Assembly: GCA_035634055.1 (NCBI GenBank)
Contig: DASQDR010000116.1
Location: forward strand, 9,081-73,080
Direction of reading: 5' to 3'
Source: JAICTV01 sp035634055
Lineage (GTDB): Bacteria; Planctomycetota; Phycisphaerae; Tepidisphaerales; Tepidisphaeraceae
Length of the DNA: 64,000 nt
Shown in pieces: positions 35,197-43,124 of this stretch (its first letter is position 1; each line of letters opens with the position of its first letter). The notes under the pieces are model-generated. The model was not told the DNA's origin and searched no databases. It worked only from the letters and a program-made list of their open reading frames with translations. The position numbers were made by a program, and so were the translations under genes.

Positions 35197-36165
35197 TTAC
35201 CGGGCGCGGATCAACTGCTCGTCGGCGATGCCGAGCTCCGCGCGCTTCAGGGCGATATCGCCGAGGAACCGGGTGCCGTCCTGGTAGTAGCCGGCCGTGG
35301 GGGTCAGCTCCGGCAGGTGCTGCTTCCAAAACGCGTTGAACCGCGTCATCAGCGCCTCGCGCAAGTATTTGCTGAGCATCGACGCGACGGCGACGGGCAG
35401 GCACTGCGCCTCCGCCTTTTCGCAGAACAGCACGCGCGCCACGTGCCCGCCGCGGTGCAGCCGGTACTCCGCACGCGCTTCTGTTTCCGACGTGATCTCC
35501 AGCGACCACTCGTCGAACATGAGCCGGAGCAACTGCCCGTAGTGGGATCGCCCGCCCTGGCGGTCGCAGAAGATCACCAGCCCCTGCTCGCCGTAAGTGC
35601 GCAGCAGGTGATCGAGGTGGATCGCGCTGGTGGAGAAAAGGGCGCTACCCTTGTTGTGCGTCGCGCTGAGCAGGTCGTTGAGCTTTCGCTCGGTCACCAC
35701 CCGGGCACCAAGGTGGACGCAGCGGCAGCCGCACTTGTCCATCTCCGCCCGCAGCGCGTTGGCGAAGAGGCGGACCGGGAGGAAGTCCTGTTCCAGCGGG
35801 AAGCGCTCGCCGTCGTAAGGCTGATACCACGCGTACTGCCGCACGTCGTCCACCGCGTGGGCGGCCGTCAGCGAGAGCAGGTGCTCCAGCCCCTCGCACG
35901 TTTCCACGCGCGTGGCGATCAACGCGAGGATCGCCCGCTCCAGTTCCTTCAGGCCGGTCTGGTAGACGATCTTGGAATCGTTGACGTGGAGCTTCTTGTT
36001 TCCCTTCGTGCGGTTGCGGCTGACGAGCTTCTTGAGCCGCTTCCACGCGCAGGGCAGCTCCTCGGCGAGGGGGTCGGCGTCGTCGATCTCGAACGCGCAA
36101 CACCCGACCACGAGCGGCCCCAGCAGCGGGCCGTACCCCGCCTCGTCAATCCCCGCCAGGATCAT
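35197..36165 (-). CDS. rnhB: Ribonuclease HII-family protein, enlarged
   Basis: Predicted RNase HII, which would remove ribonucleotides from DNA and RNA primers; 322 residues against about 200 in E. coli. The start at 36165 places the catalytic motif at once (LAGIDEAGYGPLLGP, Asp7 and Glu8). VNDSK (62-65) matches the family DSK motif, and CDRQGGRSHYG (Asp201) is a candidate for the third acidic residue. MLSKYLREALM resembles the late conserved helix. The extra length lies mainly between residues about 75 and 190 and has no recognised domain. An AAGGA box precedes the ATG. The family is clear, but activity of this enlarged form is inferred. Confidence 0.8.
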   Translation of the reverse strand: MILAGIDEAGYGPLLGPLVVGCCAFEIDDADPLAEELPCAWKRLKKLVSRNRTKGNKKLHVNDSKIVYQTGLKELERAILALIATRVETCEGLEHLLSLTAAHAVDDVRQYAWYQPYDGERFPLEQDFLPVRLFANALRAEMDKCGCRCVHLGARVVTERKLNDLLSATHNKGSALFSTSAIHLDHLLRTYGEQGLVIFCDRQGGRSHYGQLLRLMFDEWSLEITSETEARAEYRLHRGGHVARVLFCEKAEAQCLPVAVASMLSKYLREALMTRFNAFWKQHLPELTPTAGYYQDGTRFLGDIALKRAELGIADEQLIRAR

Positions 36166-36319
36166 GCGGCCATCCTTGACAACATCTCGACCCGCGCCCG
36201 TTCGCCTCGCGGCGGCGCCACGCGGCGAGAGCGGATTATACCGGCCCGCCCGCCCGATCAACCCGCTCGCGCACCGACTGCGCCAGGCGCGACGCGCACA
36301 ACTGCTTTGCCTCGGCCGC

Positions 36320-36347
36320 TTGACAACATGCCTTCCAAGAATAAAGT
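36320..36347 (+). promoter_or_regulatory. Promoter of tRNA-Asp
   Basis: TTGACA at 36320-36325, a 16-base spacer and TAAAGT at 36342-36347 form a good sigma-70 promoter. The tRNA gene begins 19 bases further on. Confidence 0.6.
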
Positions 36348-36365
36348 GCGTGACTCGCAGCGCTC

Positions 36366-36439
<74 letters not shown>

Positions 36440-36450
36440 CTGCTCAAATG

Positions 36451-36482
36451 AAACGCCGCTCTCGCAAGAGGGCGGCGTTTTT
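36451..36482 (+). terminator. Intrinsic terminator after tRNA-Asp
   Basis: A 13-bp stem closed by a GCAA tetraloop (one G-T pair) is followed by a T-run (36478-36482). It lies 12 bases after the tRNA gene. Confidence 0.85.
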
Positions 36483-36562
36483 CGTTTGCTGATCACTCGC
36501 GCCGCGCGCGATGCACGTTGCTCTGAAAACGCCTACCATTGCGCGCGAAGGAGCGACCCACC

Positions 36563-37114
36563 ATGAGTGATATCCTGCCGCCCGGCACGCCGGCGCCCGA
36601 CTTTGAGCTGCCCGCCGGGCCCGACGCGAAGGTTTCCCTCCGCCAGTTTCGCGGCCGGCCGGTGGTGCTCGTTTTTTACCCCGCCGACTTCAGCCCGGTC
36701 TGCGGCGACCAGCTCGCGCTCTACAACGAGGTCCTGCCGGAGCTGGAGGAGACCGCAGCGCAGGTGCTGGGGATCTCGGTGGACGGCGTGTGGTGCCACC
36801 GCGCGTACGGCGAATCGCGCAAGCTGCGCTTCCCGCTGCTGAGCGACTTCGAGCCCAAGGGCGCGGTCGCGCAGAAGTACGGCGCGTACGAGCCGGAGTG
36901 GGGCGTGTCTTCGCGGTCGCTGTTCGTGATCGACGGCGACGGCGTGATCCGCTGGAGCTACAAGTCGCCCGCCGACGTCAACCCGGGCGCCGACGGCATC
37001 CTGGCCGCCCTCGACCGCCTGGTGGCAGGCGCCCCGGCGGCGGGCGCCGCCGCCACGGGCGCTGCCGCGACCGGCACGACGTCCCCGGCGGGGGAAGGCG
37101 GGGCCGCACGATGA
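36563..37114 (+). CDS. Peroxiredoxin (AhpC/TSA family)
   Basis: Predicted thiol peroxidase of the cytoplasm, 183 residues, reducing hydrogen or organic peroxides. AAGGAG lies 9 bases before the ATG at 36563. The motif FYPADFSPVCGDQ holds the peroxidatic Cys47; Cys78 (VDGVWCHRA), 31 residues on, could act as resolving cysteine, as in atypical 2-Cys enzymes. GVSSRSLFVIDGDGVIRW is a typical strand-turn of the family. The tail after about residue 155 is an Ala/Gly/Thr-rich extension. Its stop codon overlaps the start of the DsbA-like gene (ATGA), so the two are translationally coupled and probably linked in redox function. Confidence 0.88.
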   Translation: MSDILPPGTPAPDFELPAGPDAKVSLRQFRGRPVVLVFYPADFSPVCGDQLALYNEVLPELEETAAQVLGISVDGVWCHRAYGESRKLRFPLLSDFEPKGAVAQKYGAYEPEWGVSSRSLFVIDGDGVIRWSYKSPADVNPGADGILAALDRLVAGAPAAGAAATGAAATGTTSPAGEGGAAR

Positions 37115-37668
37115 AGCTCGACCTGCACGCGCCGCGATTGGCCGTCCCCGTAACGGAGAACGACCACGCGCAGGGCCCGCCCGACGCGCCGGTCACGCTG
37201 GTGGAGTACGGCGACTACGAGTGCCCGTACTGCGGACGGGCGCACCCGCTGGTGCAGGAACTCCGGCGGCGGCTGGGGGACCGGTTGCGCTTCGTCTTCC
37301 GCAACTTCCCCCTGAACACGATCCACCAACACGCCGGCGTCGCCGCGCAGGCGGCGGAGGCGGCCGGGGTGCAGGGGAAGTTCTGGGAGATGCACGACCT
37401 GCTCTACGACCACCAGTCGGACCTGGCCGATGCCGACCTCCAAAGCTACGCGCTGAAGCTCGAGCTCGAGCCGTACCAGTTCAGCGCCGACCTCTCCAGC
37501 GAGCGCTTTGCCAAGCGCGTCCGCGAGGACTTCCGCGGCGGCGTGCGCAGCGGCGTGAACGGGACGCCGACGTTCTTCATCAACGGAACGCGCTACAACG
37601 GCCCGCACGAGCTGGCGGCGATGCTGGAGGCGATCGAAGCGGCTGCCCGCCAGGATAACGTCGGCTAA
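37111..37668 (+). CDS. DsbA-family thiol-disulfide oxidoreductase
   Basis: 185-residue thioredoxin-fold protein. CPYC (38-41) in YGDYECPYCGRAH is the redox motif and GTPTFFINGTRYNG carries the cis-proline loop. An all-helical insertion lies between them, as in DsbA-like proteins. There is no signal peptide, so it is probably cytoplasmic, unlike classical DsbA. The ATG at 37111 overlaps the stop codon of the peroxiredoxin gene by four bases. A role as reductant or partner of the peroxiredoxin is a reasonable inference but not shown. Confidence 0.87.
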   Translation: MKLDLHAPRLAVPVTENDHAQGPPDAPVTLVEYGDYECPYCGRAHPLVQELRRRLGDRLRFVFRNFPLNTIHQHAGVAAQAAEAAGVQGKFWEMHDLLYDHQSDLADADLQSYALKLELEPYQFSADLSSERFAKRVREDFRGGVRSGVNGTPTFFINGTRYNGPHELAAMLEAIEAAARQDNVG

Positions 37669-37859
37669 CGCGCGTCCCGCGGCGGGCCGGTTTGGAGGCT
37701 CCGCGCGGCGCCTTGTCACCCTCGCGGCGGGTTTTGCTTCCTTTTTGCCTGCCTACGGTAGAATGCCACCGCACGCACGTGCGCGCGGCCTTGCGCACGC
37801 GCCGTTCCACCCGGCGCGGCGCGGGCGGCCGCTGGCCGTGCTGCGGAGGAGCCCAAGCA

Positions 37860-39080
37860 ATGCAAGACGTGTCGCACGCCACCACGACCACCGATGCCGA
37901 CGCCGCCGCACCGGCGCGCGGGCGGCGGCGGACCAACCCGTTGCTGTTGCTGCTGGGCGCCGTCATCGTCGCCGCCGCCATCGGGTGGATCATGTACTTC
38001 GTGCAGGTCCGCCGCCCGGTGCAGGCCAACCGTGACATGAACAGCGGGCTGGTTCAGACGGTCGTCGGCCTGCGCGACGCGCGGCCGCTGAAGCTGGACC
38101 CGAAGTTCGTCGACGCGGATGGCGACCTCGTCGCCGACGCGCCGGCGGACGCCAAGCTCCAGGTTGATCCGCCCACGCTGGTCTTCTCCTTCGTCGGCAC
38201 CGACAACCCCGAGGCTTACCAGGAGCGGTTCAAGGAGTTCGTCCAGCACCTCGGCGCCCGCACCGGCAAGCCGACGGAGTACATGCTCTTCCGCAGCGCC
38301 GAGGAAGAGCTCAAGGCGCTCAGCGACGGGCGGCTGCACGTGGCGGGGCTGAACACCGGCAACGTCCCGGTCGCCGTCAACCAGTGCGGGTTCGTGCCGA
38401 TCTGCAACCTCGCCAGCGAGCAGGGCGTCAGCACCTACCAGATGCAACTGATCGTCCCGGCCGACAGCCCGATCCAAAGCGTGTCGGACCTCAAGGGCAA
38501 GGAGATCGCGCTCACCGAGGCCGGCTCCAACAGCGGGTTCAAGGCGCCGCTGGTGCTGCTGCGGGACCACGGGCTGCTGCCGGGCAAGGACTTCTCGATC
38601 CGCTATTCCGGCGGGCACGACGCGTCGATCGCCGCCATCGCGTCCAAGCAGTACCAGGCCGCCGCCGTCGCCAGCGACCTGCTCCGCCGCGCCGAAGCGG
38701 AGAACCCGCCGCGCATTCAGAAGGGGCAGTACCGCGTGCTCTACACGTCGGAGAACTTCCCCACCGCCGGCTTCGGCTACGTCTGCAACCTGAAGCCTGA
38801 GCTAGCGCAGAAGGTGAAGGACGCCTTCTTCAGCTTCGAGTGGAAGGGGACCGGCGTGGAGCGCGAGTTCGCGGCGAGCAACCAGACCAAGTTCGCCCCA
38901 GTCAGCTTCAAGAACGACTTCGCGCTGGTCCGCCGGATCGACGACGCCATCCGCTCGGTCAGCGGGATGGAAGCGGGCGGCCGCGAGATCGACCCGCTGA
39001 CGCCGGCGACCAACGAAGCCGCGGCCGCCGCGCCGTCAACGGCGCCGGCCGAGTCCGAAGCGTCGCAACAACCCCGTTGA
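37860..39080 (+). CDS. PhnD-like phosphate/phosphonate-type substrate-binding protein, membrane-anchored
   Basis: 406-residue protein of the PhnD family, which binds phosphonates or phosphite for ABC transporters. GGAGGA lies 9 bases before the ATG. A short polar lead, then one membrane segment (NPLLLLLGAVIVAAAIGWIM, about residues 36-56) anchors it; there is no lipobox. PhnD features include TGKPTEYMLFRSAEEELKAL, GVSTYQMQLIV, SDLKGKEIALTEAGSNSGFKAP and IRYSGGHDASIAAIASKQYQ. No ATP-binding protein or permease is next to it. It might serve a transporter encoded elsewhere or act as a sensor. The ligand is not known. Confidence 0.82.
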   Translation: MQDVSHATTTTDADAAAPARGRRRTNPLLLLLGAVIVAAAIGWIMYFVQVRRPVQANRDMNSGLVQTVVGLRDARPLKLDPKFVDADGDLVADAPADAKLQVDPPTLVFSFVGTDNPEAYQERFKEFVQHLGARTGKPTEYMLFRSAEEELKALSDGRLHVAGLNTGNVPVAVNQCGFVPICNLASEQGVSTYQMQLIVPADSPIQSVSDLKGKEIALTEAGSNSGFKAPLVLLRDHGLLPGKDFSIRYSGGHDASIAAIASKQYQAAAVASDLLRRAEAENPPRIQKGQYRVLYTSENFPTAGFGYVCNLKPELAQKVKDAFFSFEWKGTGVEREFAASNQTKFAPVSFKNDFALVRRIDDAIRSVSGMEAGGREIDPLTPATNEAAAAAPSTAPAESEASQQPR

Positions 39081-39145
39081 CGCATCCACACCGGCGGCAC
39101 CCGCTACAGTGGCGCACGTTTGGGCTGAGCCGCCAGGCACCACGA

Positions 39146-39233
39146 TGTCATCGTGAGCGTGCTCGCAAAGGATCTGGGGAAGGTGGGCGGTGCTCCGTCC
39201 CGAGATCCCTCGCGAACACGCTTCGGGATGACA
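39146..39233. repeat. Imperfect inverted repeat (TGTCATC...GGATCT element)
   Basis: TGTCATCGTGAGCGTGCTCG...GGATCT is followed after about 25 bases by its degenerate reverse complement ending GGGATGACA. The two arms of about 30 bases can form a long hairpin in the convergent gap between the PhnD-like and RTX genes. It looks like a member of a dispersed REP-type family. Only a genome search can show the copy number. Confidence 0.6.
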
Positions 39234-39375
39234 CTCACTCCTGCCATTGCGTTACACGCTGGACCCGCCGCCCAGAGGGTCGTTCACTAAGCAGCGGGGC
39301 AGCCGTTCCCGCGCGCCGGCGCGTGTCATTGGACACATCGCCCGCTGTTCCGCGCCGGCTCGCGCCTGTCCCCTG

Positions 39376-39401
39376 CCCTCTCCCCGAGCACGGGGAGAGG
39401 G
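39376..39401. terminator. GC-rich hairpin between convergent genes
   Basis: CCCTCTCCCCG-AGCA-CGGGGAGAGGG is a perfect 11-bp stem with a 4-base loop. It has no T-run on either side. It lies between the PhnD-like gene and the minus-strand RTX gene and may end transcription from both, or be a dispersed intergenic repeat. Confidence 0.4.
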
Positions 39402-39458
39402 AGTGGGGCCTCAAAGGCTCTATTGGCGGAGGAGGCCGAGCGGGCGCGCCGTTCCCGG

Positions 39459-41333
39459 CTACGGCAGGACCTCGATGCCCTCCAGCAGTTCGTTCAGATC
39501 GCCGGACGCGAGGGTATCGGTCCCCTTGCCGCCGAAGAGTTGGTCGACGGCGCCGTCGTTGGTGATGAAGCGGTCGTTGCCGGCGTTGCCAAGGAGGGTG
39601 TCGGCGCCGCCACCGCCGTCGAGGCGGTCATTGCTGGAGCCGCCGTCGAGGTAGTCATTGCCGTCGTAGCCGTAGACGCGGTCGCGGCCGGCGACGCCGA
39701 AGAGGCGGTCGTTGCCGCCGTTGCCGTTAAGGCGGTCGTTGCCGGTCCCGCCGTCGACGGTGTCCTTGTTGGCGCCGCCGCTGAGGGTGTCGTCGCCGTC
39801 GCCGCCGACCGCCTTATCGTTGCCGTCGTTGGCCCAGACGTTGTCGTTGCCAATTCCGCCGTCGACGGTGTCGCCTCCCGTGCTGCCGCTGATGCGATCG
39901 TCGCCCGCGCCCGCGTCGACCAGCATCGGCACGGCGACGGCCGACGCGTCCAGCACGTCGTTGCTCTCGAACGAGCGGATCACCACGCGCGTCACGTCCG
40001 CCATGGGGAACGACTCGGGGGTGCCGTTGCGGTTCACCACCAGGTTGGCGCCGCTGCTCGTGAGGGTAACGGTGTCAACGCCCGGCCCGCCGATGACGGT
40101 GATGATGCCGCTCTCGATCGCCACCTCGTCCACGGTGTTGGCCAGCAGGTTGAGGGTGCCGGTGTCGTAGTTGGTGCTGACGATGTCGGCCACGCCGTCG
40201 CCGGTGAAGTCGCCGGTGGCGATGCCGGCGCCGCCGCCGTCGATGATGAAGACCTGCGGGGCCAGGAAGGTGCCGTCGCCGCGGCCCTGGTGGACGCGTA
40301 GCTCCTGGGTGATGCCCACGACGCTGCTGCCGCCGGCGACGTCGAGCGCGCCGTCGCCGTTGAAGTCCGCCAGCACGACGTCGTTGGGAAGCTCGCCTGA
40401 CGGGATGCTGACGCCGCTGGCGAAGTTGCCGTCGCCCTGGTTGATGAGCAGGCTGAAGTCGTTGCTGCCGCCGAGGTTTTGGAAGCCGCCGTTAGCGGTG
40501 ACAAGATCGGGGCGGCCGTCGTTGTTCATGTCGCCGATGGCGATCGAGCTGGGGCGGGTGCCGGCGGTGAAGGTGCGGGCGGCCTGAAAGGTGCCGTCGC
40601 CGTTGCCGAGCAGCACGGCGACGCCGTTGTTCTGCCCGCCCGGTACCGCGCCGAACAGCGCCATCGCCAGGTCCGGGATGGTGTCGCCGTTCAAGTCTCC
40701 GATGGCGACGTCCGCCTGCCCGGCCACCGGGGGCTGGATCGCCGGTTGAAAGGTCCCGTCACCCTTGCCCAGCAAAACGGTGGCGAACGTGCCGAGCACG
40801 TTGGCGACGACGATGTCCGGCCGGCCGTCGGCGTTGAGGTCACCGATGGTGGCGTTCTGCGGCGTGTCGCCGCCGGCAATGTGAACGGCCGCGTCGAACG
40901 TTCCGTTGCCGTTGCCGATCAGGATCGCCAGGTCGTCGCCCACCGCGACCAGGTCGGTGTCGCCGTCGCCATTAAGGTCGGCGGCGACGATGCCGGAAAG
41001 GTTCGGCGAGGCGGCGAACGTCTTGCGCTGCCCGAACCCCCCCGTGCCGTTGCCAAGCATAATGCTGACGTTGCCGCTGGTGTAATTGGTGACCGCGACG
41101 TCGGAATCGCCGTCGCCGTTGAAGTCGGCCACGGTGACACCCTGAGCCTCGTCGCCGGCGAAGAAGCTGGTGGCGGCGGCGAAGCTGATGTCGGCGAGAT
41201 AGGCGCGGGACTCGAGCCGCTCCAGGCACCGGCGCGCCCCGCCGGTCATCGCCCGCGGAATTGCCCGTCGCTTTCCCGCGACGGTATTGAACGCAACGAC
41301 AGGGGTAACGCCTGAAACTGAGACGACCGGCAT
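39459..41333 (-). CDS. Secreted FG-GAP/VCBS and RTX calcium-repeat protein with LEPR-XLL-type N-terminus
   Basis: 624-residue predicted surface or secreted protein. The ATG at 41333 has GAGAGG 6 bases upstream; another ATG six bases earlier would be too close to it. Residues 40-47 (LESRAYLA) are a LEPR-XLL-like signal. Residues about 48-410 contain roughly seven FG-GAP/VCBS repeats (VADFNGDGDSDVAVTNY, LLGNGDGTF) that should form a beta-propeller. Residues about 465-600 hold RTX nonapeptide repeats (GGxGNDxLxGGxGND) that bind calcium. No catalytic domain is visible. It probably acts in adhesion or matrix building. Unlike the other LEPR-XLL proteins here, it lacks the dockerin-like tail. Confidence 0.84.
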   Translation of the reverse strand: MPVVSVSGVTPVVAFNTVAGKRRAIPRAMTGGARRCLERLESRAYLADISFAAATSFFAGDEAQGVTVADFNGDGDSDVAVTNYTSGNVSIMLGNGTGGFGQRKTFAASPNLSGIVAADLNGDGDTDLVAVGDDLAILIGNGNGTFDAAVHIAGGDTPQNATIGDLNADGRPDIVVANVLGTFATVLLGKGDGTFQPAIQPPVAGQADVAIGDLNGDTIPDLAMALFGAVPGGQNNGVAVLLGNGDGTFQAARTFTAGTRPSSIAIGDMNNDGRPDLVTANGGFQNLGGSNDFSLLINQGDGNFASGVSIPSGELPNDVVLADFNGDGALDVAGGSSVVGITQELRVHQGRGDGTFLAPQVFIIDGGGAGIATGDFTGDGVADIVSTNYDTGTLNLLANTVDEVAIESGIITVIGGPGVDTVTLTSSGANLVVNRNGTPESFPMADVTRVVIRSFESNDVLDASAVAVPMLVDAGAGDDRISGSTGGDTVDGGIGNDNVWANDGNDKAVGGDGDDTLSGGANKDTVDGGTGNDRLNGNGGNDRLFGVAGRDRVYGYDGNDYLDGGSSNDRLDGGGGADTLLGNAGNDRFITNDGAVDQLFGGKGTDTLASGDLNELLEGIEVLP

Positions 41334-41589
41334 GAGCATCCTCTCTTCGAGCGGAGACGTGGAGCGTCGCCAACGGGCCCTTCGTCACCGCGCACCGCGG
41401 AGACCGTCGGATCACGGGTTGGACGACGTGGACAACCGGACCCGCGCAAGGCCTCCGGGAAGCGCGTTTACCCCGATTGCCGGAGTTACACAGAAATGCC
41501 TTGGCCGCAGAGGATGCCAGCAGTGATGTCAAATGGCAACAAAAATTTGCTTAGCGAGATGTGGGGAGTGAGGCGGGTGACAGGATGCT
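41334..41589. other. Intergenic gap upstream of the RTX gene
   Basis: About 250 bases holding the 5' region of the minus-strand RTX gene and the 3' flank of the next small gene. An AT-rich stretch lies near 41520-41555. No gene, repeat or clear terminator was found. Confidence 0.3.
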
Positions 41590-41985
41590 TCAGCGCGCGG
41601 CTGAATCGCGCGGGCGGCGCCAGCTTGGCCAGATGCTCGGACGGCACGGCGTCCCGCCGGCGGGGGCGTCAGCGCCGCGGGTTCTCCACGGCCGCCGGCC
41701 CTTCGGCAGGATGATCCACCCCACCAGCGCCGCCGCGAGAACGGAGATCACGAGCCACGTCCGCCGGCCCGCCCATTGCGGCTGCGCCCAAATCATGCCG
41801 GCGGCAACCGTCAGCGGCAGCAGCGGGCGCCAGAGCGCCAGGGCGTTGCTGCGCCACCGACGGTTCCGCGCCCGCCGGCCGGCGCGGGCGGCAAGCTTCG
41901 CCTCGCGCTTCGCCTGCTTTCGCTCGGCGCGCGTCAAGCGGATGGGCGTGGACGCTTGGGTCACGGCGGTCAACGTAGCAAGCAT
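41590..41985 (-). CDS. Small two-segment membrane protein, function unknown
   Basis: A 131-residue open frame that I do not recognise. From the ATG at 41985 it has a very basic stretch (TRAERKQAKREAKLAARAGRR, about 20-40), then two hydrophobic segments (LLPLTVAAGMIWA and TWLVISVLAAALVGWIIL) and a basic, Pro-rich tail. The alternation of charged and hydrophobic parts looks like a real membrane protein. No good ribosome-binding site is seen, and the start could differ. It lies 113 bases downstream of the CPBP gene on the same strand. Confidence 0.5.
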   Translation of the reverse strand: MLATLTAVTQASTPIRLTRAERKQAKREAKLAARAGRRARNRRWRSNALALWRPLLPLTVAAGMIWAQPQWAGRRTWLVISVLAAALVGWIILPKGRRPWRTRGADAPAGGTPCRPSIWPSWRRPRDSAAR

Positions 41986-42098
41986 CACGCCAGCCGTCCG
42001 ACGGGCGCGGGAGGTTTTCGGAAATCCGGGGCGGCTCCGGCGGCGACCCGGGCAGTTAAGATGGCGGCGTTGGCCAGCGCGGCCGCGGCGCGGTTGCC

Positions 42099-42833
42099 TT
42101 ACCCGCCCACAAGTCGCAGCGTGCCGTTGGAGAAGAACGGCCCCAGGCCGACGGTGAAGACGAGGATGCCGTAGAGCGCGTGCTCGACCGTCGCCAACAG
42201 CAGCGACCGCGCGTGGCGGTACCGCCACGCGAAGAGCGCGCCGCCCAACAGCGTCAGCAGCACCGCCATGGGGTTGTTGAACACGATGTGCATGTAGCCG
42301 AAGGCGACCGCGCTGGCGACGATCATCGCTCGGCCATCGCCGAACAGCGGGCGGTAGCGGTGGAAGAAGAAGCTGCGGTAGATCAGCTCCTGCGGCAGCA
42401 CGCTGATCAGCGGATAGGCAGGGAGGAACGCCAGCCACACCATCGGCTGGTGACGCGGGAGCCAGAAGAGCCACTGCGGCGCGGCGATCGACATGGCCGA
42501 CGTGATGCCCATGGCCGCGCCCGCGAAGAGCGCGAGCATCGCGCGGTTGTCGCCGCGCTTGGCCCCGCCGCGCCCGAGCTGTCGGCGGTCGAAGCTCGGG
42601 TCCGCCCAGAGCCACAGGAAGCACGCCGCCGCCGCTGTAATCGCGGCTGCCAACGGTAGCGCCGCCGCCAGCACCGGCGTCTCCGCCAGGCGCAGCGCCC
42701 GCGCCGCGAAGACCAGTGCCAGCGGGATCCCGCCGAAGAGCAGTAGAAACTCGCCCGCCCGGAGCAGCCTGGCGGCGCGGCCGACAGCCGCCGGCGGGCG
42801 GATGGCGTCGGGCGTGGTGGGCAGCAGCATCAT
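42099..42833 (-). CDS. CPBP (Abi/Rce1-like) intramembrane protease family protein
   Basis: Predicted integral membrane protein of 244 residues with about seven hydrophobic segments. The CPBP motifs are present in altered form: PQELIYRSFFFHRYRPLFG has Gln148-Glu149 in place of the usual Glu-Glu (EExxxR), FGYMH gives His182, and VEHALYG gives His218. Family members cleave prenylated or bacteriocin-type substrates or are membrane scaffolds; substrate unknown here. The start is uncertain: ATG 42833 or 42830 fits the topology, while the open frame extends to 43130 with sequence that does not look like protein. It is divergent from the GH51 gene. Confidence 0.72.
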   Translation of the reverse strand: MMLLPTTPDAIRPPAAVGRAARLLRAGEFLLLFGGIPLALVFAARALRLAETPVLAAALPLAAAITAAAACFLWLWADPSFDRRQLGRGGAKRGDNRAMLALFAGAAMGITSAMSIAAPQWLFWLPRHQPMVWLAFLPAYPLISVLPQELIYRSFFFHRYRPLFGDGRAMIVASAVAFGYMHIVFNNPMAVLLTLLGGALFAWRYRHARSLLLATVEHALYGILVFTVGLGPFFSNGTLRLVGG

Positions 42834-43124
42834 CACCGGCACATGGTAGCGACGCGGGAGCGAGATGCCGCCGTGCGGCAACGCCGCACACGCGCCGATC
42901 CACGCTCCGATGAGCGGGCGGTTGGTGCGCGATCGCGCCACTCCCTCTGCTCGGTACGCAGGGACGAGCGAGCGGCGCGGATCAACCAAGACCGACAGCT
43001 CATCGAACACCGCCGCGCAGCCCGCGGCTGTCATCACCTTCTCCCCGTCGTCCGCGGCCGAACGCGGCGCGACCGTGCACGGGCACTTTGGCGACAGCGG
43101 CCCGTCGTGATAACTTAACCGCCG
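42834..43124. other. Divergent gap CPBP / GH51
   Basis: Nearly 300 bases without a convincing gene; frames open on both strands here are best explained by high GC. CGATAACTTAACC just upstream of the GH51 start is the only AT-rich stretch and a likely promoter site. Confidence 0.3.
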
